Of a DNA stretch of 64,000 nucleotides, positions 34,645 to 44,193 are shown piece by piece; positions within the stretch are counted from its first letter, which is position 1; every line of letters begins with the position of its first letter. Origin of the DNA: Chitinophagaceae bacterium (GTDB taxonomy: Bacteria; Bacteroidota; Bacteroidia; Chitinophagales; Chitinophagaceae); NCBI GenBank assembly GCA_025934485.1, contig JAICXX010000009.1, forward strand, positions 1 to 64,000, read 5' to 3'. The notes beneath the pieces are model-generated. The model was not told the origin of the DNA and ran no database searches. It saw only the letters and a program-made list of their open reading frames with translations. A program made the position numbers and the translations under genes.

Positions 34645-36692
34645 GACTCGTCACGCTCTATATCGCTCTATGCAGCACCCTCGCCGTCGCCGCCCAGCAG
34701 GAACCACGGATCGAGCCCGGTCCGTTTGCCGATAACGCGGGTCACTGGTATGCCATCTTCAACAAAGAGAACATCATCAACCCGCGCCCCGGCCGGCCCC
34801 GCTATCAGCCGACGCAACTAAAAGCGATCGCGGACAATATCCTCCTCTTCCAAAAGAGGAACGGCGGCTGGCCAAAGAACTACGATGTCTTCGCCATCCT
34901 GACATCGACTCAAAAAGACTCCGTGGCCGCCGCAAAGAATGCCACCAATACGACCTTCGACAACGGCAGTACCTACAATCAAATTGCCGCACTCGCCACC
35001 GCCTGGTATGCGCTGAAAGACTCCCCGGCTGCGGCCAATGTCGGCCGCTACAAAGCCGCAGCCATCCACGGCCTCGAATTTATTGTAGAAGCCCAATACA
35101 AGAACGGCGGCTGGCCGCAATACTATCCGCTCGAAACCGATTATAGCCGCCACATCACCTTCAACGACGGCGCCTACCTGGGCATCATGCAGCTGCTGAA
35201 AGCTATCGTAGACCAGCAGCCGCAATACGGGTTTGTAGACAAAAAACTACGCGCCCGGCTCGCCGCGGCCTATGACCTCGGGCTCGACTGCATCCTGCGG
35301 ACCCAGATCGATGACGCCGGTGCGCCTACCGCCTGGTGTCAGCAATACGACGAGATGACTTTGCAACCCGCCTGGGCGCGGAAGTTCGAACCACCATCGA
35401 TCTGTAACAAAGAAAGCGCCGACCTGGTGTTGTTCCTCATGAGCATCGATCATCCGGACGCCCGCGTGGTGGCCGCGGTGGAGAACGCCGTAGCCTGGTT
35501 CAAAGTTTCACGCATTTACAATACCCGCATCAAGACCATTCCCGCACAGCGCTTTGTGACGCCCTTTCGCGTGAGCACTACGGATCGCATTGCGGTGACG
35601 GACTCCGCGGCACCGCCGATCTGGACCCGCTACTATGAATTAGGGACCCACCGGCCGATGTTTTGCAACCGGGATAGCAAAGTGGTCTATTCGCTGGCGG
35701 AAGTGCTGCGGGAACGCCGCGACGGCTATGGCTGGTATACGTATTCCCCACAGCAGGTGATCGATGCCTATCCTCGCTGGTATGCGCATTGGTCGGGGGT
35801 AAAGACCATAATCGTTGCTGCGGATGGGAGCAGCGACTACCGGACGGTGCAGGCGGCTTTCGATGCCTGCGATCCTAACACGACCATCTTTATCAAAACC
35901 GGGACCTATCGCGAAAAATTACATCTCGACAACACGAAAAACCACATAACCATCAGCGGCGACGATGCCATGAGCACCATCCTTACCTATGACGATCATC
36001 CGGGCAGGGTGTCTCCCGATGGCGATAGCATCAACACCCGCAACAGCTATAGCGTGCGGATCGATGCGAGTGATGTCCGTGCCGACAACATTACGATCCG
36101 CAACGATGCGGGGTTTACGGCGGGACAGGCGGTGGGGCTGGAGGCGCGGGGCGACAAGCTGCACTTTGAACATTGTCGCATCGTCGGCAACCAGGACATC
36201 CTGTTTCTAAACAGCGAGACCAGCCGGCAGTACTACCACGATTGTTATATCGAGGGAACTACAGACTTTATCTTCGGTTCCGCCACCGCCTGGTTCGAAC
36301 ATTGTCATATCCACAGCAAAAAGAACTCGCATGTGACGGCAGCTTCTACGCCGGAGGAACATGTCTATGGTTTTGTTTTCGACAGCTGTACGCTTACGGG
36401 CGACCCCGGCCTGAACCGTGTCTCGCTGGGCCGGCCATGGCGTCCCTATGCCTGCGTGATCTATCTGCATTGCTGGCTGGGCCAGCATATCCTGCCGGAG
36501 GGCTGGGCGAATTGGAATAAGACCGATAACTACAAGACGGCCCGCTATTCCGAATACGACTCGCAGGGGCCCGGCGCCAATCCTTCGGCCCGTGTGCCCT
36601 GGTCGCATCAACTTACGGCGGCTGAGGCTGCTAAGATAACGCTTAGTGATGTCCTTAGCGGCTGGAACCCACTATCTTTAAACACTAAATGA
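34641..36692 (+). CDS. Pectate lyase (PL10) - pectin methylesterase (CE8) fusion
   Basis: 683 aa. Signal peptide then PL10 at about 25-370: RNGGWPKNYD, NGGWPQYYPLE, and WCQQYDEMTLQPAWARKFEP are typical of PL10 polygalacturonate lyases. CE8 follows at about 385-670 with intact catalytic set: GQAVGLEARGD (Gln), VGNQDILFLN (Gln-Asp), EGTTDFIFGSATAWFE (Asp) and LGRPWRPYACV (Arg, Trp). One exported protein can therefore demethylate homogalacturonan and cleave it by beta-elimination. ATGA overlap with the upstream esterase and with the GH28 gene downstream shows tight coupling. Confidence 0.92.
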   Translation: MRLVTLYIALCSTLAVAAQQEPRIEPGPFADNAGHWYAIFNKENIINPRPGRPRYQPTQLKAIADNILLFQKRNGGWPKNYDVFAILTSTQKDSVAAAKNATNTTFDNGSTYNQIAALATAWYALKDSPAAANVGRYKAAAIHGLEFIVEAQYKNGGWPQYYPLETDYSRHITFNDGAYLGIMQLLKAIVDQQPQYGFVDKKLRARLAAAYDLGLDCILRTQIDDAGAPTAWCQQYDEMTLQPAWARKFEPPSICNKESADLVLFLMSIDHPDARVVAAVENAVAWFKVSRIYNTRIKTIPAQRFVTPFRVSTTDRIAVTDSAAPPIWTRYYELGTHRPMFCNRDSKVVYSLAEVLRERRDGYGWYTYSPQQVIDAYPRWYAHWSGVKTIIVAADGSSDYRTVQAAFDACDPNTTIFIKTGTYREKLHLDNTKNHITISGDDAMSTILTYDDHPGRVSPDGDSINTRNSYSVRIDASDVRADNITIRNDAGFTAGQAVGLEARGDKLHFEHCRIVGNQDILFLNSETSRQYYHDCYIEGTTDFIFGSATAWFEHCHIHSKKNSHVTAASTPEEHVYGFVFDSCTLTGDPGLNRVSLGRPWRPYACVIYLHCWLGQHILPEGWANWNKTDNYKTARYSEYDSQGPGANPSARVPWSHQLTAAEAAKITLSDVLSGWNPLSLNTK

Positions 36693-38365
36693 TACTCATG
36701 CGCTCCTTATGGACAACGATCGCCCTTTCCGTGGCTTGCACCGCCACCACCTTCGCCCAGGACCATGCCGCCGATAGCTACTCCTGGACGAACCTCCCGG
36801 TGATCCACCGCCCGGAATTCCGCAAAGACACTTTCTCGATTATAAAATACGGCGCCGTGGCCGACGGCATGACGCTCAACACAAAGGCCATCAATAACGC
36901 CATCGATGCATGCAATAAAAAGGGTGGGGGGGTAGTACTGGTGCCTCCGGGACTCTGGGCGACAGGGCCCATCGTGCTGAAGTCCGGCGTGAACCTCCAC
37001 ATCGACCGCGCGGCCATCCTGCAATTTACGGCCGATAAAGACCAATACCCCATTGTTACCGGCAACTGGGAAGGACACCCCGCCGCCCGTTGCCAGAGCC
37101 CCATCTCGGCGACCGATGCAGACAATATAGCCATCACCGGCGGCGGCATCGTGGACGGGAACGGCGACTCCTGGCGCTGGATCGCCAAAGACCGGCTCAG
37201 CGAAGCCGAATGGCGCCAAAAGCTGGCCTCCGGCGGCATCGTCACGGAAGACGGCAAGACCTGGTTCCCCTCCGCGCAAAGTCTCAAAGGCTACAGGACC
37301 AAAGAAGCCGGCGTGCTAAAACCGGGGATGAAGCCAGAAGATTTTAACGACATCCGGGATTTTCTCCGGCCCAACCTGCTGGTTCTCACCAATTGCAAAA
37401 AAGTATTGTTAGAGGGCACGACCTTCGAGAATTCCGCCGCCTGGTGTCTGCATACCCTGCTTTGTGAGGACCTTACCCTATACGACGTCCATGTACGCAA
37501 TCCCTGGAACGCGGCGAATGGCGATGGCATCGACGTGGAATCCTGCCGGGGGGTGAAGATCGAGCATAGCACCTTCGACGCGGGCGATGACGGCATCTGC
37601 GTAAAAAGCGGCCGGGACGAAGACGGCCGGAAACGCGGCCGGCCCACCGAGAACATGATCGTCCATGATGATATCGTCTACCGCGCCCACGGCGGCTTTG
37701 TGATCGGCAGCGAGATGTCCGGCGGCGCGCGGAATATCTTCGTATCCGACTGCTCCTTTATCGGGACCGATATCGGCCTGCGTTTCAAGACCGTCAGGGG
37801 CCGTGGTGGCATAGTGGAAAAGATATATGTGAAGAACATCGCAATGCGCAATATCATCCACCAGGCCGTGTTCCTCGACATGTACTATTTTGCTAAAGCC
37901 CCTTCGATCGCCGATGTCTACTCCGGTGCTGCTAAAATAGACGTGCCGCCCGTTAGCGAGGGTACCCCCCGTTTCCGCGACATTCACATCAGTAATATTG
38001 TGTGCGATGGGGCCGAAGAAGGTATCTTTGTGCGCGGACTGCCGGAAATGAACATTCGTGATATCTATCTCTCGGATATGGTGCTCAAGGCCGACAAAGG
38101 CGTCGATATTATCGCCGCCCGGCACATCGATCTGAAGGACATTCGACTCGTGACCAAAGATACCAGCGCACCAGTAGTGTACGTAGAGAATAGTAGTGAT
38201 CTGAATTTCGAGAATATACATTACAATGCCGGAACAGACACCCTGTTCAGCGTCAACGGACCAAATTGCGCCGACATCAGGGTCACCGATACCGATCGAT
38301 CAAAAGCCGTCCGCGACGCAGCCTTCAATTATGGGGCTGCGCCAACGTCATTAGTAATAAAATAA
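36689..38365 (+). CDS. GH28 polygalacturonase-type hydrolase
   Basis: 558 aa. Signal peptide (LWTTIALSVACTATTFAQ) and right-handed beta-helix. GH28 active-site motifs: NGDGIDVES (Asp), FDAGDDGICVKSG (paired Asp), AHGGFVIGSEMSGG (the GHG-like loop) and GLRFKTVRGRGG (the RIK-like motif). Family members hydrolyse homogalacturonan or rhamnogalacturonan; the long insert between residues about 155 and 220 is typical of the bacterial exo/RG-active forms, so endo activity should not be assumed. Start overlaps the upstream stop by 4 nt; ATG 36698 is an alternative. Confidence 0.92.
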   Translation: MILMRSLWTTIALSVACTATTFAQDHAADSYSWTNLPVIHRPEFRKDTFSIIKYGAVADGMTLNTKAINNAIDACNKKGGGVVLVPPGLWATGPIVLKSGVNLHIDRAAILQFTADKDQYPIVTGNWEGHPAARCQSPISATDADNIAITGGGIVDGNGDSWRWIAKDRLSEAEWRQKLASGGIVTEDGKTWFPSAQSLKGYRTKEAGVLKPGMKPEDFNDIRDFLRPNLLVLTNCKKVLLEGTTFENSAAWCLHTLLCEDLTLYDVHVRNPWNAANGDGIDVESCRGVKIEHSTFDAGDDGICVKSGRDEDGRKRGRPTENMIVHDDIVYRAHGGFVIGSEMSGGARNIFVSDCSFIGTDIGLRFKTVRGRGGIVEKIYVKNIAMRNIIHQAVFLDMYYFAKAPSIADVYSGAAKIDVPPVSEGTPRFRDIHISNIVCDGAEEGIFVRGLPEMNIRDIYLSDMVLKADKGVDIIAARHIDLKDIRLVTKDTSAPVVYVENSSDLNFENIHYNAGTDTLFSVNGPNCADIRVTDTDRSKAVRDAAFNYGAAPTSLVIK

Positions 38366-38370
38366 GCGGT

Positions 38371-39417
38371 ATGATACCAATTAAAACGGCTGTTTGTTCT
38401 TTCGGGATGTCGGGGAAGACGTTTCAAGCGCCCTTTCTCCACGTCAATCCGGGTTTTGAATTCTATTCGGTGTGGGAACGGGAGAAGGATCTCGCCAAAA
38501 CCATCTACCCGGACGTCCGGGTCTGCCGTACCCTCGAAGAACTGCTGGCCGATCCCGCTGTGGAGTTGGTGATCGTCAATACGCCGAACTATACGCATTA
38601 TCAATATGGCAAGAAGGCACTCGAGGCGGGGAAACATGTGATCATCGAGAAACCCTTTACCGTCACCGAAAAAGAAGGTCTGGAACTCATCGCCCTTGCC
38701 GGCCGGAAAGGCGTCAAGCTCTCCTCCTACCAAAGCCGCCGTTTCGATAGCGATTATCGTACCGTAAAGCGGGTGGTGGATTCGGGGGTATTGGGCAAAA
38801 TCGTAGAGGCGGAGATCCATTATGACCGGTTTACCCCGGCGCTGAGCCCCAAGGTACACAAGGAGACACCCGGCCCGGGCCGCGGCTTGCTCTATGATCT
38901 GGGCTCGCATTTGATCGACCAGGCGTTGCAGCTCTTTGGGGATCCCCAGGCGGTCTTTGCGGATCTCTTTATCATCCGCGATAACTCGCAGGTGGACGAC
39001 TATATGGAGGTGCTGCTGTATTACCCCGGACTTAGGCTTCGCCTGAAGTCCAGCTATCTGGTGCGCGAGCCGCTCCCGGCTTATAGTTTCTTTGGCCATC
39101 AAGGGACTTTTCTTAAAACCCGGGCCGACGTGCAGGAGAAACATTTGCTCGCAGGCGAGATGCCCGGCGGTCCCACTTGGGGCCTCGAGCCCGAATCCGA
39201 ACAAGGCCTGCTGCATACCGAGCTTGAGGGCAAAGTGGTGCGCGAAAAGGTACCTACCGAGCGGGGTAATGCCATGGATTATTTCGATGGTATTTACAAA
39301 GCCATTAGGGAGAACGCACCCCTGCCGGTGACCGCCGAACAAGGCGTGAAGATCATCCGGGTGATTGAAAAGGCGTATGAGAGCCTCGCGGCAAAAAAGG
39401 TCGTGCCGTTTCGATAA
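38371..39417 (+). CDS. Gfo/Idh/MocA family oxidoreductase
   Basis: 348 aa cytoplasmic NAD(P)-dependent sugar oxidoreductase. N-terminal Rossmann fold (IPIKTAVCSFGMSGKTFQAP), the family hallmark EKPFTVTEKEG with the catalytic-region Lys, and GRGLLYDLGSHLIDQALQLFG of the C-terminal domain. It most resembles the YdgJ/YvaA group acting on inositols or uronate-derived sugars. ATG 38371 is chosen: MIPIKTAVCSFGMSG begins the fold. It lies 5 bp after GH28, so it is the last gene of the first pectin transcription unit. Substrate unknown; a uronate-derived sugar is inferred from context. Confidence 0.87.
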   Translation: MIPIKTAVCSFGMSGKTFQAPFLHVNPGFEFYSVWEREKDLAKTIYPDVRVCRTLEELLADPAVELVIVNTPNYTHYQYGKKALEAGKHVIIEKPFTVTEKEGLELIALAGRKGVKLSSYQSRRFDSDYRTVKRVVDSGVLGKIVEAEIHYDRFTPALSPKVHKETPGPGRGLLYDLGSHLIDQALQLFGDPQAVFADLFIIRDNSQVDDYMEVLLYYPGLRLRLKSSYLVREPLPAYSFFGHQGTFLKTRADVQEKHLLAGEMPGGPTWGLEPESEQGLLHTELEGKVVREKVPTERGNAMDYFDGIYKAIRENAPLPVTAEQGVKIIRVIEKAYESLAAKKVVPFR

Positions 39418-39435
39418 CGTTTGCGTAAATAAACA
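39416..39435 (+). promoter_or_regulatory. Shared pectin-locus element, copy 2
   Basis: AACGTTTGCGTAAATAAACA starts within the stop codon of the oxidoreductase gene and lies 48 nt before the next start codon. It differs from the copy at 28616 at one base, so the CE8-GH105/UxaC unit probably has its own promoter under the same regulator. Confidence 0.5.
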
Positions 39436-39483
39436 AGCGGATTTGACGCCTGCAATGCAAATTGTGAGTTAGAATTGTCTTAT

Positions 39484-42468
39484 ATGAAAAAACTCTTCGT
39501 CTTTTTACTCGTTCTACCATGCGCCGCAGCCGTCGCCGGGCCCATCGTGGTCGACGCCGCCGGTCATGGCGACTTTACTACCGTACAAGCCGCCCTCAAC
39601 AGCCTGTCCGACGATGCCACCGCGCCCCGGCATATCCTCATTCGCGATGGCGTCTATCGCGAGCAGGTCTTTATTGAAAAGAACAACATCATCCTCGAAG
39701 GCGAAGACAAGGATAGGACGATCCTGACCTTCAGCCTCGCCCGCGATGCGTGGCGCTGTGAGCATAAAGACGATTGGGGCGTTGCCACGCTAAACCTCCG
39801 TGGCTCCGACATCACCCTCGAAAACCTCACCATCTGCAACAGTTATGGTTTCGACAATACCGCAGAAAGCACCACGATAACCTGCGCCGCCGATTCGGCG
39901 ACACACCAGAAGACGGTCCACCGCGAAGGCCATCAAATGGCCCTGCGCAGCTTCCAGACAACCCGGCTGAAGGTCGAGAACTGCATCCTCAAAGCCTTTG
40001 GCGGCGATACGGTCAGCCCCTGGAATGTGACGGCGGGGATGTTCTATTTCAAAGATTGCCAGATGGAAGGCGGCGTCGATTTCTACTGCCCGCGCGGCTG
40101 GGCCTATGCGGAACATTGCAGCTTCAAAGCCGATAACGGTCCGGCTTCGATCTGGCATGACGGCTCCGCCGATCCCGATTCCAAAACAGTCCTCAAAGAT
40201 TGCACTTTCGAAGGGTACGATGGGTTCAAGCTCGGCCGCTACCATAAAGACGCACAGTTCTATCTCATCGACTGCCATTTCGCGGCCAATATGGCGGACC
40301 AGGATATCTACGAGGTGCCTACGGCACAGAAACCCCGCTGGGGCCACCGCGTGTATTATTACAATTGCGACAAACAGGGCCGCGCCTATACCTGGTATGC
40401 CAACAACCTGGACAAGGCGCCCGGCTCACCCGACCCGCGCGCGATCACCCCGGACTGGGTCTTCCACGATAAATGGCATCCCCAAGCCGCGACCACCGCA
40501 ACCGAAGCCGCGATCACCGCAGCCGGAGCCACGGAAACGGACCCCGCCATCCCGGCGGAACGCCTCGCCGCTACGGTCATGAAGCTGTGGCCGGCCGATG
40601 ACGACAGCGCCAGGGCCCGCTGGACCTATGACGAAGGCGTAGTCTGGAAAGGCCTGCAAGGCCTTTGGTACAACACCGGAGATGCGCGTTATTTCAAATA
40701 CATCCAGCACCAGATGGATCGCCTCGTCGATAAGGAAGGCAATATCCGCACTTATAAGCTGGAAGACTATAACCTCGATAACGTGCTCTGCGGTCGCATC
40801 CTGCTGATGCTCTATCAGGTCACGGGGAAGGAGAACTATTACAAGGCCGCCACGACACTGCGACGTCAGTTGCGCGAACAGCCGCGCACTAGCGAAGGCA
40901 GCTTCTGGCACAAAAAGAAATATACGGAGCAGGTATGGCTCGACGGGCTCTATATGGCCCAGCCCTTCTTTGCCGAATATGCCCGGCTCTTCCATGAGGA
41001 TAGCGTCTTCGACGATATCGCAAAACAATTCATAGCGATCGAACAACATACCCGCGACAAAGCCACCGGTCTCCTTTATCATGGCTGGGATGAGGCCCAT
41101 CAGCAACCCTGGGCAGATAAGAATACCGGTCACTCACCCAATTTCTGGGCCCGGGCGATGGGCTGGTACGGCATGGCCCTGGTCGACGTGCTCGATTATT
41201 TTCCTGCTGACCACCCCGCCAGAAAGACCTTGGAAGCAATCCTGAGACGTTACGCCGCAGCCATCCAAAAGGTACAGGATCCAGCCACCGGCTGCTGGTG
41301 GGATATCCTCGACAAACCCGGCGCACAAGGTAATTATCTGGAGGCAAGCGCCAGCAGCATGTTCGTCTATACGCTGGCCAAAGCCGTGAGGAAAGGTTAC
41401 CTGCCGGAGACCTATCGCGCCGCCGCGGAAAAAGGGTGGCGGGGTATTCAGCAAAAATTTCTAACCACGGACGCCAGCGGAGAAACCGATCTGCAGGGAA
41501 CGGTAAGCGTCAGCGGTCTCGGCGGCACACCCAACCGTGACGGCAGCTATGGCTATTATATCAGCGAGAAAGTCGTGCCCAATGATCCCAAAGGCATCGG
41601 CGCCTTCCTCCTCGCAGCCGACGAAATGGCGATGAAACCCGGCGACAGCAAGACCGTGATGCTCGACTACTGGTTCAATAGCGAACGGCGCAAAGACGTC
41701 ACCGGCGCCCAGGTCCGCTATCATTATACCTGGGAAGATAGGGCGAACAGTGGTTATTCCATCTGGGGACATATCTTCCGCATGCAGGGAGCCCATACTG
41801 ATTCCTTACCTGTATCTCCCACTAAAGAAAATTTGTCAAAAGCTTCGGTATATATCATTACCGACCCCGACAACGAAAAAGAGTCCGCCGACCCGCATTA
41901 TCCCACGGATGCCGACATCCAGGCCATTTACGACTGGGTGAAGGCCGGCGGCGTACTGGTGCTGATGAGCAACGATTCCGCCAATTGCGAATTTCCCCAT
42001 TTCAACCATCTCGCGGAATGCTTTGGAATGCACTTCAATTTCGACTGCTACCACAAAGTTACCGGCAGTCAGTATCAAATGGGCGCCTTCACCATGACAG
42101 TACAGGATGGGCAAGCCAACGCAGTTGGCTATTTTCATCACGAACGTCGCGACGAAGGGCTAAATTCCAACAGTCCTTCGGCGCGATCCATATTCAAGAC
42201 AAGTAAGAAAATTTACATAAAAGAACAGAGTACCCTGAAGCTGAGCGGTCCCGCCAAAGCCGTGTTCACCGACGCCGGTAACAACATCATGGCGGTTGCC
42301 AAAATTGGGAAGGGAACTGTATTTGCCGTAGGGGACCCCTGGTTCTATAATGAATATACCGATGGAAGGAAACTTCCTGCTGATTTTGAGAATTACAATG
42401 CTGCCCGTGACCTCGCGCAATGGCTGCTGGAAAATGCGCATCCAGCGGGCGAGGTGAAAAAAAATTGA
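39484..42468 (+). CDS. CE8-like esterase - GH105 unsaturated glucuronyl/galacturonyl hydrolase fusion with C-terminal domain
   Basis: 994 aa in three parts. Signal peptide (MKKLFVFLLVLPCAAAVAG). CE8-like beta-helix at about 20-340, with GHGDFTTVQAALNSL, but altered active site: the Gln-Asp motif reads AFGGDTVSPW and LGRPW reads LGRYHKD, so the usual Trp is absent. After an Ala/Thr-rich linker, GH105 at about 355-715 (EQVWLDGLYMAQPFFAEYAR, GWDEAHQQPWADKNTGHSPN, FWARAMGWYGMAL) has its catalytic Asp. The last 250 residues (ASVYIITDPDNEKES, GGVLVLMSND) resemble DUF4350/glutamine-amidotransferase-like folds. It should release unsaturated uronic acid from lyase products. ATG 39484 preferred over 39475. 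Confidence 0.9.
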   Translation: MKKLFVFLLVLPCAAAVAGPIVVDAAGHGDFTTVQAALNSLSDDATAPRHILIRDGVYREQVFIEKNNIILEGEDKDRTILTFSLARDAWRCEHKDDWGVATLNLRGSDITLENLTICNSYGFDNTAESTTITCAADSATHQKTVHREGHQMALRSFQTTRLKVENCILKAFGGDTVSPWNVTAGMFYFKDCQMEGGVDFYCPRGWAYAEHCSFKADNGPASIWHDGSADPDSKTVLKDCTFEGYDGFKLGRYHKDAQFYLIDCHFAANMADQDIYEVPTAQKPRWGHRVYYYNCDKQGRAYTWYANNLDKAPGSPDPRAITPDWVFHDKWHPQAATTATEAAITAAGATETDPAIPAERLAATVMKLWPADDDSARARWTYDEGVVWKGLQGLWYNTGDARYFKYIQHQMDRLVDKEGNIRTYKLEDYNLDNVLCGRILLMLYQVTGKENYYKAATTLRRQLREQPRTSEGSFWHKKKYTEQVWLDGLYMAQPFFAEYARLFHEDSVFDDIAKQFIAIEQHTRDKATGLLYHGWDEAHQQPWADKNTGHSPNFWARAMGWYGMALVDVLDYFPADHPARKTLEAILRRYAAAIQKVQDPATGCWWDILDKPGAQGNYLEASASSMFVYTLAKAVRKGYLPETYRAAAEKGWRGIQQKFLTTDASGETDLQGTVSVSGLGGTPNRDGSYGYYISEKVVPNDPKGIGAFLLAADEMAMKPGDSKTVMLDYWFNSERRKDVTGAQVRYHYTWEDRANSGYSIWGHIFRMQGAHTDSLPVSPTKENLSKASVYIITDPDNEKESADPHYPTDADIQAIYDWVKAGGVLVLMSNDSANCEFPHFNHLAECFGMHFNFDCYHKVTGSQYQMGAFTMTVQDGQANAVGYFHHERRDEGLNSNSPSARSIFKTSKKIYIKEQSTLKLSGPAKAVFTDAGNNIMAVAKIGKGTVFAVGDPWFYNEYTDGRKLPADFENYNAARDLAQWLLENAHPAGEVKKN

Positions 42469-42475
42469 AACTATT

Positions 42476-43906
42476 ATGAAAAATTTCCTTGACGAGAATT
42501 TTCTCCTCCACAGCGAAGCCGCGCGCCGGCTCTACCACGAATACGCCAAAGAGATGCCGGTGATCGACTACCACTGCCATCTCCCGCCGCAACAGATCGC
42601 TGCCGACCACCAGTTCGGGAACCTCACCCAGGCCTGGCTGTATGGCGACCACTATAAATGGCGCGCGATGCGCACGAACGGCGTCGAAGAAGCATATTGC
42701 ACCGGCGACGCGCCGGACTGGGAGAAGTTTCAGAAATGGGCCGAGACGGTTCCTTATACCCTGCGCAATCCACTCTACCACTGGACGCACCTGGAACTGC
42801 AACGCTATTTCGACGTACACGAGACCCTCACTGGGCGCAATGCGAAAAAGATCTATGATGCCTGTAGCGAGAAGATCAACTCGCGGGAGTATTCGGTTCG
42901 CAACCTCCTGCGGAAGATGAATGTCCGTGCGGTATGCACGACTGACGATCCTATTGATAGTCTCGAGTACCACAGCCAGTTAAAACAGGAAGGATTCGAG
43001 ATCCCCATCCTTCCCGCCTTCCGGCCCGATACCGCCATGAACGTCGACGATCCCGCCCGATTCAATGCGTATATCAAAAAGCTGGAAGCCGTTTCCAATG
43101 TCAATATCTCCAATTTCAATGACTATCTCTTCGCGCTGGAGAACCGGCATGACTTTTTCGCCTCGATGGGCTGCACCGTGAGCGATCATGGGCTCGAAGA
43201 GATCTATGTGGAAGAGTTCACCGGCTGGGAAGTGGAAGCGATCTTCAATAAAGTGAGGGCCGGTAAAGAGCTCAACGAGACCGAACGCCGCAAATTCCGC
43301 TCCGCCATGCTCGTCCATTTTGCCGAATGGGATTGGGAGAAAGGTTGGGTACAGCAATTCCACCTGGGTGCGCTCAGGAACAACAACAGCAGAATGATGC
43401 AGAAACTCGGTCCGGATACCGGCTGGGATTCTATCGGTGATTTCTCGCAGGGACGTGCGCTTGCCCGTTTCCTCGACCGGCTGGATAAGGAAGACAAACT
43501 CGCGCGCACCATTCTCTATAATCTCAATCCCGCGGACAATGAGCTCATCGCAACGATGATCGGTAATTTTAATGATGGCTCCGTCGCGGGAAAGATCCAA
43601 TTCGGCTCTGCCTGGTGGTTCCTGGATCAGAAGGATGGCATGACCCGGCAGATCAATGCCCTGTCGAATATGGGATTGCTCAGTCGCTTCGTGGGAATGC
43701 TCACGGATTCCCGAAGCTTCCTCTCGTTCCCCCGTCATGAATACTTCCGACGCATCCTTTGCAACCTCTTCGGTGAAGAGATCACCAACGGTGAACTACC
43801 CAATGACCTTGAGTGGATCGGAAAAGTGGTGCGCGATATCTGCTATTACAATGCGCGCCAGTATTTTAATTTTCAGCCCGCGGGGTCGTTGGCCTACTCC
43901 GAATAA
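42476..43906 (+). CDS. uxaC: Glucuronate isomerase
   Basis: 476 aa, the family's usual length. UxaC interconverts D-glucuronate/D-fructuronate and D-galacturonate/D-tagaturonate, the first cytoplasmic step for pectin monomers. MPVIDYHCHLPPQQIAADH contains the amidohydrolase-type HxH metal motif; GDHYKWRAMRTNGV and AVCTTDDPIDSLEYH are conserved blocks. It starts 7 bp after the CE8-GH105 gene and ends the pectin locus. No uxaA/uxaB or KDG pathway genes follow, so the rest of the catabolic route is elsewhere. Confidence 0.95.
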   Translation: MKNFLDENFLLHSEAARRLYHEYAKEMPVIDYHCHLPPQQIAADHQFGNLTQAWLYGDHYKWRAMRTNGVEEAYCTGDAPDWEKFQKWAETVPYTLRNPLYHWTHLELQRYFDVHETLTGRNAKKIYDACSEKINSREYSVRNLLRKMNVRAVCTTDDPIDSLEYHSQLKQEGFEIPILPAFRPDTAMNVDDPARFNAYIKKLEAVSNVNISNFNDYLFALENRHDFFASMGCTVSDHGLEEIYVEEFTGWEVEAIFNKVRAGKELNETERRKFRSAMLVHFAEWDWEKGWVQQFHLGALRNNNSRMMQKLGPDTGWDSIGDFSQGRALARFLDRLDKEDKLARTILYNLNPADNELIATMIGNFNDGSVAGKIQFGSAWWFLDQKDGMTRQINALSNMGLLSRFVGMLTDSRSFLSFPRHEYFRRILCNLFGEEITNGELPNDLEWIGKVVRDICYYNARQYFNFQPAGSLAYSE

Positions 43907-43935
43907 GCGCCGGCAAGCCGCCCCAAAAAAAGAAA

Positions 43936-43957
43936 ACCCGGTATGAAAATACCGGGT
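43936..43957. terminator. Hairpin after uxaC
   Basis: ACCCGGTAT and ATACCGGGT form a perfect 9-bp stem with a GAAA loop. There is no T-run on the plus side, but an A-run precedes it, so it would also end minus-strand transcripts. It closes the pectin locus 29 bp after the uxaC stop. Confidence 0.6.
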
Positions 43958-44112
43958 AGTGAGTCGACTCAAATTTAGACCTTATCCTACTGCTAAAATA
44001 CTGAAGTTCTAAATATAAAGCATTACCCTTATGAGAAAAGTGTTGATTTTTATAGGAAAAACTTACTGATAGCTAAAAGAAGGACTAATAAATATAAAAA
44101 TTCACTATATAT

Positions 44113-44130
44113 AATTGAACTTGTTCAATT
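44113..44130. promoter_or_regulatory. Palindrome AATTGAAC-TT-GTTCAATT
   Basis: Two perfect 8-bp arms separated by TT, the size and symmetry of a dimeric repressor operator, in the AT-rich gap upstream of the small lipoprotein gene. Confidence 0.35.
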
Positions 44131-44193
44131 AAAACGTTTGAGCAAATAGACCCCGGGGTCCAGACCAAAAACAGGTCCAAAAACAAGGCATTC

